Shown here piece by piece: positions 56,451 through 64,000 of a stretch of DNA of 64,000 bases (its first letter is position 1; each line of letters opens with the position of its first letter). The position numbers and the translations under genes were made by a program. The notes below the pieces were generated by a model. That model was not told the DNA's origin, did not search any database, and saw only the letters and a program-made list of their open reading frames with translations. Source of the stretch: Malania oleifera (taxonomy: Eukaryota; Streptophyta; Magnoliopsida; Santalales; Ximeniaceae); contig NC_080423.1 in assembly GCF_029873635.1 (NCBI RefSeq), positions 91,557,191 through 91,621,190 on the forward strand. The letters are read 5' to 3'.

Positions 56451-58782
56451 GACGTATGAATTACAATACAGTTTATGCAATATCATGGTTATTACGGTTA
56501 TTTCAGAATCATGGTAAATCAAATAGTTGTATATAGAGATACACTATATAGTATCAGACCCTATTGAACCATACAGTAGAGCACGGTACTGTTGCTATAG
56601 ATATTACGTTATGTTATGAGTACAACCACATATTTAGATAATACATGGTAGTAGGTCGATCACCTAAGCCTTTGATGTGGACAGGCTCCCCATTAGATAT
56701 GAGTTGAGGTGGGCAAATCAAACCGATGGAGTATAGTAATTTATTCCTGGTTGGCCAGCCAGAGTAAATCCCGCCTACGGACCACACAACCCTATCAATG
56801 AGGGGTTAAATCATGACACACGGGTATCCACAGGGAAAATTCTCAGTTACTATTACATATATACAGGTTTATAGAAACAGGGGACATACCTATGTACACT
56901 AGAATTATTTTGAATAGTAATCTACAATACTGAAATGTTAAGCAACATGGAAAGGGTGGGGTATTTTATTACTTGTTCTGTACTTTCATTTCTGTTATAC
57001 ATGATTATATGAAAACAAATTTTCATAATATTGTAGCTCATTTGCCACACACTAGTAATAGCATATTTCATCTTACTAAGCGTTGTCTCATCCTAGTGTT
57101 GAATCATTTTTCAGGTGATCCAAGTAGGCGAGCAGACCAAGCTCGCATGTAGAAGGGCTTCTGTAGTGCCCCGCTAGTGAAGTGAGTATTGTGGAGGATT
57201 TTTTTATGACCTAGTGTAGTTGAGGGTATTTTGGGAAAACAGTTATATGTGTATATTTTAGGGGAACATGTAGTACTCTGGTATTATATGGTATATAAAA
57301 AATAAATAAAAAAACACATGGAAATTAAGCAGGTCGTTACACATTAAATGTTGGTTGGCTTATTTTTCAAGTAATGTATGAATTTTATTGCTAAACTATG
57401 TGGCATGAGATTCTATGCAAATATATGTTAAATGTATGAGATGCAGGTTAAGTAAGTAAAGTATTGTGAATAAAACATGATATGGACTATGTTACTTGTG
57501 TATATTAAATGTAACCATGTAAATGTAATACAGCTGAAAAACAGCCACGTTAGCAGATCTAGCTCATTTCTATGTGGACTAACTGATGATAGCTAAAAGG
57601 AGTTGTGTTAGTATATTCTAGCTCATTTCTATGTGGACTAACTGATGATGGCTAAATACCAGCTGTAGTACGAAGGAATGAAATGAAAACGTTATGCAAT
57701 GAAATGATAATGCAATGAAATGAAATGTGAAACATGAATGATACAAATGGGAAAGAGTCACTTAAAGTGAAATGCAATGCAATGTTAAGCTATGAATATG
57801 AACAGATGCGTATGATTGAATAATGGTAGAAAAAATAATATATTATGATATTAGAAGTATGTATGTACATAGAACATGTTACGATTGGGCAAGGCGTACC
57901 TTTCGCTTGAGGGCTTGTTGAGTAAGGCGAGTGCACTAGTAGTTTCAGATGTGGCAGTAGCCACATAACGTACTAGGGTAGAGGGAACCTACTTATATAG
58001 GCGGGTAGATTTTCCTATCCTTAGGGCCTTTGCTGGAAAACTATTGTTGAACTGTGTGAGTACGAGATTAATCTTACACTTGAGGGCTTACTAAGTAAGG
58101 TGAGTGCTCTGGTATGTTTTAATTGTGACCTTAGGGTTACCTAAGTACCATAGCAGAGGGGTGTTACTTGTATAGGCGGGTAATCACCCCTATCCTTGGG
58201 TAATCTCGTGGGTAAATCTCTGCATGTGATTGTTTAGGTTCAGAAAATGATTTTAATGTTATGATAATGATTTGCAAATGTATTTAAAATGATATCTATA
58301 TACATCATGTTAACCACATGCTGTGTTTAATATATTGTTTCTTCCCTTATTGAGATGTGTCTCACCCGAATATAAATGTATTTTTTTTTCAAGATTTCCT
58401 CGAGATCGAGCTTAGAGAGCTAGATATTTTATAACATTTTTGGGAGATATAAGAAAAAGGGTATAAACATTTTAATGATGTTTTTTGGGAATGTACATAT
58501 TTTGTTTTTTATGTTTTAAGTCTTCTAGATATTATGAATGGTTGTGAAACAAATTGGTATTGTGAATATTGAATGTTTTGGGAGTTATGTAGATTTACGG
58601 AAATGCAGGTGATGGATGAGTTATTATGGATTATAGTTAGAATTAGTAAACTCTGGTATTATGTTATATGGATATCATGTTTATGTTTTCTGTTGCATAT
58701 ATATTGATTTATAGATTATCAGGGATTTTATCAGCTATAACACGTCGAACTCGGGTTTAAGGGTTCGGGGCATTACAAGAGT

Positions 58783-59118
58783 AATGATTTTGGAAATGAT
58801 TTATACCAAAGTATAAGAATGAATTAGGATGAAAAATAGGAGATAGGTAGGTTAGGTGTTGAGAAGTAGTATGGCGTAGGGACGTATATGATTTTATCTT
58901 ATAGCTTGGAGGTAGAAATTCCTTGGCGGACTTTTGTGATTTTCTAATTCAATCGATGGTTTTAGAAAACCACGGTAAATCCATCGACGGTGATGTTTCC
59001 TAGCCGTGAGATTGGTCCTTATATGGAGATTTTGGATTTGTATTGGATTTAATTTAATGATTATGTTGTTTGAGATTATGATATAGAATTCTTATCTCTT
59101 CTCTGTCCTATTTTTAGG
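58783..59118 (+). promoter_or_regulatory. Leader of the gag-only element with conserved hairpin and an acceptor at the gag start
   Basis: TCGATGG (58957-58963) pairs with CCATCGA further on, and GGTTTT-AG-AAAACC lies between; CACGGTAAATCCATCGACGG and TTTCCTAGCCGTGAGATTGG match the leader at 20395-20490. It ends GTCCTATTTTTAG|G (AG at 59116-59117) directly before ATG. Confidence 0.5.
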
Positions 59119-60173
59119 ATGGATTCTGGAGATGAGAATGTAGAGGCTGAAGGAAAAGAGGATTGAGTGACTTATAGTGAAGAAGAAGAAGAAATAGATA
59201 CCTCTAAGGTGCAGCGGGGTATCACCTGTTAGGTTAAAGCAGAGATGAAGAAGGATCCAAAAGAACAGAACTATCCACCTGCAGGACAGGGCTGCAGCAT
59301 TAAGGAATTTATGAGGATTTACCCTCCAGCCTTTACAGAAGGACCTGATCCAGTGGTTACAGAGAATTGGGTACAGGAAATAGAGGAGATCATGACTATA
59401 CTTGACTGCACGAACGAGCAGAAGGTTCGTTATGCCGCTTTCAAGATGACTAGAGAGGCAAAGTTCTGGTGGCTTTCTACGAAGTTGCTAGAGGATCAAA
59501 GGGTGGTAAAGATAGCTCTTACCTGGGAGAGATTCAAGGAGTTATTCTTTGACAGGTATTTTCCTTCAACTATTAGAAAGGAAAAGATTGAGGAGTTCAC
59601 TAATCTGACCCAGGGGGATATGACGATTGTGGAGTATGCGGCTAAATTTGTGGAATTGTCGCATTTCACTCCATTTCTAGTCCCAAATGAGGTAAGGAAG
59701 GTCAGGAAATTTAAGAAAGGCCTGAGGCGCAGAATCTACGAGCTGGTGGTCAGGTTTCATGTCCAGAGTTTTTTAGAACTAGTTGATAAGACCTCTATGT
59801 TGAAGAAGAGTATCCAGAGCAACACTGAGTCTTTAGAGCAGAAGAAGAGATCTGCACCATCTAGTTTTCAATCTGAGGCCAGTCAGGGATCAACGAAGAA
59901 TGGGAAGGAAGCAATAGGCTCTATATGCCCAAAGTGTAATAAGAGGCATAGGGGGGAATGCTAGTTTGGCACTCCGAATTGCTACAGATGCAGTAAGTTA
60001 GGGCATATCAAGAAATATTGTCGGGAACCATTGCCTATGGTAACTGTTCAGAATCAGGACCGGAGAAAACAGCAGGTACCATTAGGAAGGGGTGCTCCAC
60101 CCTGACTGTATACACTTCGAGCTGAGGAGGATGCCATCAGAGAAGCAAGTATGAGATTATATTTAAGAAAGTG
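59119..60173 (+). pseudogene. Tekay-like gag
   Basis: ATG at 59119 (MDSGDENVEAEGKED) follows the acceptor-like site. A TGA at 59164 and a TAG at 59230 interrupt the acidic N-terminus. A 239-codon frame (59245-59964) then holds the Gag core: DPVVTENWVQEIEEIMTILD, FKMTREAKFWWLSTK, FKELFFDRYFPSTIRKEKIE and VEYAAKFVELSHFTPFLVPN. It is followed by a Ser/Gln-rich linker and zinc knuckle CPKCNKRHRGEC. After a TAG the second knuckle CYRCSKLGHIKKYC is intact, then a TGA near 60102. Four stops in otherwise well-preserved coding sequence suggest recent inactivation. Gag would form the particle and bind RNA. Confidence 0.9.
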
Positions 60174-60290
60174 ATGATTTAATTTAATGAAGAATGATTG
60201 AATGACTTATATGATGATATGTATGTTGAGTTCTTATAATTGTAGTTAGAAAATGAATTCCAGTAGAGTGAAAGCATGATTAGTTAATAA

Positions 60291-60325
60291 AATTTCGAGG
60301 ACGAAATTTCTTAAGGAGGGGAGAA
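60291..60325 (+). other. Pre-LTR inverted motif and polypurine tract of the gag-only element
   Basis: AATTTCGAGGACGAAATT, a perfect AATTTCG/CGAAATT inverted repeat, then AAGGAGGGGAGAA against the LTR start. Confidence 0.88.
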
Positions 60326-62618
60326 TGTAACAACCCAGAAATTAAAACTATAAATAATTGATAAATATAATAAATAAAAAGGATAATAAGGGGAAAAGGA
60401 AAGAAATTGGAGAAGGAATAGCAGGCCTTGTCGACGAATGTTTTGTCTTCGTCGACAAGTGTCCTTCTAGGGATAGTCCACGAATTATGTTCCTCATCAA
60501 CAAAGGAATCTCGAGAGAGTAAATCTTAAACTTTGAATTTCATCGACGAAAGTATCTTCTCATTGACGAAGTATCTTCAGTGGTTCGTCGACGAACCCAC
60601 GTGTCTCGTTGAAGAATCCACATGGCAGCATCGTCTACAAAAAGGTCCAAGGTTGCTTCCACGTGAAGAAAATGATTTTTCTTCATCTCTCTCTCTAGAA
60701 ATTTGGTTTCTCTCCCTTCTCTCTTCAGATCTGGCCTGGATTCAGTCCGAATCACTAAACGGCCGCTACGGTGTTCGAGGGAGGATTCTCTACACATCTA
60801 GCGGATCAGTTTCTTAAACTGGGCTTTTTAGGGAATGCTCCTAAGTTAAGGTAAAGGCTAGATTTCTTAGTTTTGGGGGTTTTAAATGCTTATTTGAGGT
60901 TTAAAAGTTGATAAACTGCTGAAATAATGGGTTATTTGGGGTATATCTGACTAAACTAGGGTTTTGATTCAGGGTCTAAGTGAACGCCGTAGGTATTGGT
61001 TCGAGGATCCTACTGGCGTAGTTTAGAAGTCAGGTAAGGGGAAAAATATATATTAAACCAGATTTTTTATGAATTTAATGGAAAATGAATTGTGTTATAT
61101 ATATGTGTATATGTTTCGGTATGGATTTAAAATGCCAACCCTTTAAATTATGTTTTCTAAGCCTACAACCGCTTATTTAGTTATGTATGTGTGAAAATGG
61201 ACTGATAAAAGTGAAAGGTATTTTCTGAAAAATTATGTAAGAAATGGAAATTATATTTTTAGTATTTAAATGCTAAATGTGGGTTGGCTTATTTTAAAAG
61301 GAATATGTATGAATTTTATTACTAAATTGTGTGGCATGAGTAAATGTAAGTTTTGTGCAAATATATGTTAAATGTATGAGATGCAGGCTAAGTAAGTAAT
61401 GCATTGAGAATGAAATATGAGATGAACTATGCTGCTTATGTATGTTAATACAACCATGTAAATGTAAGGCAGCTGAAAAGAGTCGTGTTAGCAGATTCTA
61501 GCACATATCTATGTGGACTAACTGATGACGGCTAAAGAGCAGCTGTAGTACAAGTGAATGAAATGAAAATGGAATGAAATGACAATGGAATGAAATATGA
61601 AATGTGAACGATATAAATGGGAAAGAGTCACTTAAAGTGAAATGTAATGCAATGTTTAAGATATGAACATGAACAAATATGAATGGTTGAATAATGACAG
61701 AAAGGATAATATATTATGATATTAGAAGTATCTATGCTCGTAGAACATGTTACGGATGGGCGGGGTGTACTCTTCGCCTGAGGGCTTGTTGAGAAAGGCA
61801 AGTGCACTAGTAACTTCATATGCGACAGTAGCTACATAACGTATTAGCACAAAGGAAACCTACTTGTATGGGCCGGTAGATTTCCCTATCCTTGGGGTCA
61901 TCGCTGCTAAACCTTTGTTTGAACTGTATGAGTACAAGATCAATTTAATACTTGAGGGCTTGCTGAGTAAGGTGAGTACCCTAGTATGCTTCAGCAGCGA
62001 CCCTAGGGTTGCCTAAGTATCAGAGTAGAGGGGTGCTACTTGTATAGGTGGGTAATCACCCCTATCTTCAGGTAATCCCGTGGGTTAAATCTTTGCATGT
62101 GATTAATTAGGTTTAGAGAATGGTTTCAGTGTTATGATAATGTTTTGCAAATGTTATTAAAATTATATCTATAAATCTCTTGTTAGCCACACTCTATTTT
62201 TAATACATTGTTTCTTCCCTTATATGAATATTTATTTTTCAGGACATCCTCGAGGTTAGGCTTAGAGAGCTCGAGGGTTCATAGCATTTTGAGGATTATA
62301 AAGAGAAAGGGTATATTTTGATAATACTGTTGGGTTGTATAAAGTTTAAGTTTATGTTTTTATGTTTTATGGTTTAAGTCTGTTGAGAAAGGAATGATTG
62401 TGAATACTAGTTATGGATTGAGTTTTTGGAGGTTTATGGAGTTGCGAATACAGGTGGATGAATGGTTAATATGGATTATAGATAGAAATAGTAAACTCTG
62501 GTATTATTTATGAAGATTATGTTTATGTTGTCCGCTGCGTATGTTTTGATTTATGGATTATCAGGATTTTATCAGGTATAACGCTCCGAACCCGGGATTA
62601 AGGTTTCGAAGCGTTACA
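60326..62618 (+). repeat. 3' LTR of the gag-only element
   Basis: 2293 bases, TGTAACAACCCAG to CGAAGCGTTACA. Donor CAG|GTAAGG (GT at 61034) and acceptor TTTTTCAG|G (AG at 62241). Unlike the 5' LTR it has a single copy of the 59-bp unit (61472-61530), and it has lost about 20 bases that include the conserved hairpin just before the acceptor. Confidence 0.92.
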
Positions 62619-63284
62619 TATATATAGTATTATGGTATTATTTTGGTATTTGTAATATTCTCATTATTATTATGTGTATTGTGGCATTGTAGTATTTTTG
62701 TTTATTCCATATATTTATATTTAGTATTCTAGTTTATTATCCTATTATCACTATCGAAACCTCCTAGAAATTTTAAAAAATATCATAAAGTATTTATAAA
62801 ATTTTATAAAATTTTTAAATAGCTCTGGGAGTTATTTTCATAAAATATTTTCTTGATTTTTTTTCCTATGATTTCAAAAGGGGGTACGAGCTTTCGGGCT
62901 TCACGTACCTTTAGTTCTGAGGGAATATATATTATGTATATTTTGTGATTAATTTCCTTGCTCGTATATTTTGTAAATCTAGAAAATGAGTAACATAAAA
63001 GGCTTTTCAAATTTACTTTGGGATAATTTCATAATTAATTAGGTACCATTCGTAAGAACGGGGGCGTAGGGGGTGCTCGTACCTTCCCCTCGCGTAACCG
63101 AACTCTCGATCCCGGCTTTGGTAACGCAAACCAATTTTACCCTTAATTGGGTAGTAATCAAGTGTTCTAACCACATTAAAAGGTTAGTGGCGACTCCAAT
63201 ATTCCTATTTTTTTCTTGAAAATATAAAATAATTTTTATTTCGCCGACCCCGAGGCACTTGGCTCCCGAGATGTCGCGACAGCT

Positions 63285-63302
63285 TGGCGACTCCGCTGGG
63301 GA
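63285..63302 (+). other. Primer-binding site of the Tat/Ogre element
   Basis: TGGCGACTCCGCTGGGGA begins three bases after the LTR end. This sequence is typical of Ogre/Tat elements, for which a tRNA-Arg primer has been described; the tRNA identity is recalled knowledge and not checked here. Confidence 0.85.
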
Positions 63303-64000
63303 CATTTGAGAGTCGAGCCAATAATTAATTAGGAATTATCCCAATTTAAATTTATTAAGTCTTTTAATTACTACACTTTATTTTGTAAATAAAATACTCT
63401 CATATTTGAATAGGGGTTTGTGAAAATTATAACACGTTTGATTTAGTAGTGACATATGTTTCCATAGTTGTAAATATCTTTGAGTTAATATTCGTAATTA
63501 TCCTTCAGTAATATTCTCATATATGTAGATATCCCTGATTAATGAAAATATTTAGTTCTCATATAGGTATCCTTAATTAATATGAATACTTAGTTTCCAT
63601 ATATGTAGATATCCTTGATTAATGAGAATATTTAATTCCTATGTAGGTAGGTATCCTTGATTAATGTGAATTAATGTTCCCATATATGTAGATATCATTG
63701 ATTAATGTAAATATTTAATTCCCATATAGGTAGATATTCTTGATTAATCTGAATATTTAGTTCTCATATAGGTAGATGTCCATGATTAATATGAATATTT
63801 AGTTTCCATATAGATAGATATCCTTGATTAATGTGAATTAATGTTCCCATATATGTAGACGTCCTTGATTAATGTGACTATTTAGTTCTCATATAGTTAG
63901 ATATCCTTGATTAATCTGAATATTTAGTTTTCATATAGGTAGATGTCCTTGATTAATGGGAATATTTAGCCCCCATATATGTGAATATCCTTGACTTAAT
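63303..64000 (+). other. Tat/Ogre leader, start of internal region
   Basis: Untranslated sequence between the primer site and a gag that must lie beyond the window. From about 63510 on it is a tandem array, listed separately. Confidence 0.7.
63510..64000 (+). repeat. Tandem array of about 42-bp units in the Tat/Ogre leader
   Basis: About eleven units of the type CCATATATGTAGATATCC / TTGATTAATGTGAATATTTA. A variant unit with GTGAATTAATGTTCCC recurs after 167 bases (63657 and 63824), so four units form a higher-order period. The array continues past the right edge. Confidence 0.88.

Larger units (their letters stand above)
55562..57341 (+). mobile_element. Tekay-like solo LTR, innermost insertion
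   Basis: 1780 bases, TGTAGTGACAC to CAGGTCGTTACA, perfect target duplication CATTA (55557-55561 and 57342-57346). U3 boxes, TATA box, donor CAG|GTAAGG (GT at 56152) and acceptor TTTTTCAG|G (AG at 57113) are present. A run of six or seven TTTCAGTACCATGATTATAC-like units lies at 56270-56450. Confidence 0.92.
54382..58777 (+). mobile_element. Mosaic Tekay-like solo LTR inserted at the primer site
   Basis: TGTAATAACCCGG to GGGGCATTACA, target duplication AGAGC / AGAGT (54377-54381 and 58778-58782). It is itself split by the LTR at 55562-57341; without it the length is about 2.6 kb. The first 850 bases (AATTAATT tract, GCCACCGACATTT.TACTGGAGCA) match the U3 type of 30078 and 46567, whereas from about 55250 on it matches the LTRs of the gag-only element (TATATACGTGTATATGTTTC, then the CTATGTGGACTAACTGATGA repeats). 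CAG|GTAAGG has its GT at 55321. The acceptor is decayed. Confidence 0.87.
50494..62618 (+). mobile_element. Gag-only Tekay-like element (TR-GAG type) with nested inserts
   Basis: 5' LTR 50494-54366, tRNA-Met primer site, leader, gag, polypurine tract, 3' LTR 60326-62618. It is inserted into a (TA)n run, so the target duplication (ATATA / TATAT) is ambiguous. Only about 140 bases separate the end of gag from the purine tract, so protease, RT and integrase are absent. Without the LINE piece and the solo LTRs the element is about 6.2 kb. This plan corresponds to the non-autonomous TR-GAG class of plant elements. Confidence 0.88.
49179..63281 (+). mobile_element. Tat/Ogre-type 5' LTR, interrupted by a 12-kb insertion
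   Basis: It starts TGTAGACACCTTATTTTTGC and ends ATGTCGCGACA. A Tekay-like gag-only element (50494-62618) sits in a (TA)n run inside it; without that the LTR is about 1.98 kb. It has an (ATT)n run, a GC-rich 5' half, a CA-rich patch at 50060-50250, and near the end the block with GGGTGCTCGTACCTTCCCC and CAAGTGTTCTAACCACATT, also found reversed at 40270-40440. A primer site follows directly, so this is the 5' LTR of an element whose body extends past the window. Confidence 0.85.

Noticed and set aside
63510..64000. CRISPR-like array
   Set aside because: Units are contiguous and diverged with no unique spacers; it is a tandem repeat in a plant retroelement leader.

Overview
This window is a flowering-plant, probably eudicot, nuclear repeat block. 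I found no intact host gene, rRNA, tRNA or CRISPR array. Almost everything that can be identified is LTR retrotransposon: Ty3/gypsy chromoviruses of Tekay/Del type, an Athila-type element, a Tat/Ogre-type element, and Ty1/copia pieces including a SIRE-like LTR. There is also one LINE 3' end and two foldback (MITE-like) elements. All coding regions carry stops, frameshifts or large deletions. The one long open frame (24580-25956, minus strand) is Athila gag-protease. The plant assignment rests on tRNA-Met, tRNA-Asp and Tat-type primer-binding sites, chromodomain-type pol ends and Athila/Ogre-style elements.

Layout. 1-590: minus-strand copia gag fragment. 1626-6154: degenerate Tekay pol 3' end with its 3' LTR. 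6155-9526: non-coding, with a perfect 38-bp duplication, a foldback element (7500-7701) and a GC-rich nested hairpin (8296-8405). 9527-15703: SIRE-like solo LTR with a perfect GTAAG target duplication, itself hit by two sister Tekay-like solo LTRs (10601-12749 and 13246-15268).

16039-39010 is a nest. A minus-strand copia remnant (LTR 38420-39010, gag split between 38274-38391 and 16039-16090) contains a minus-strand solo LTR (16091-38273). That LTR contains a 9.1-kb Tekay element (18230-38148), which in turn contains an Athila deletion derivative (20818-28878) inside gag and a solo LTR (30078-32803) between protease and reverse transcriptase. Each junction has a target-site duplication, and the host reading frames resume after the insert.

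39011-46566: AT-rich repeats, a second foldback element (39227-39388) and a 4.2-kb Tat/Ogre solo LTR (40171-44409) with a 2-kb TGCATG-rich minisatellite. 46567-48758: another solo LTR. 48930 to the end is a second nest: copia gag, then a Tat/Ogre 5' LTR (49179-63281) followed by its primer-binding site and a tandem-repeat leader running off the window, then a gag-only Tekay element (50494-62618), then a mosaic solo LTR (54382-58777), then a further solo LTR (55562-57341). A LINE 3' end sits in the 5' LTR of the gag-only element.

Common themes in the Tekay-like LTRs are arrays of a palindromic TCGTCGACGA box just upstream of the TATA box (also seen in a copia LTR), a conserved CAG|GTAAGG ... 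TTTTTCAG|G pair that looks like an LTR intron, a small TGAGA-N4-TCTCA hairpin just before that acceptor, a conserved UUCG-loop block, and apparent exchange of U3 modules between families. No autonomous element survives here.
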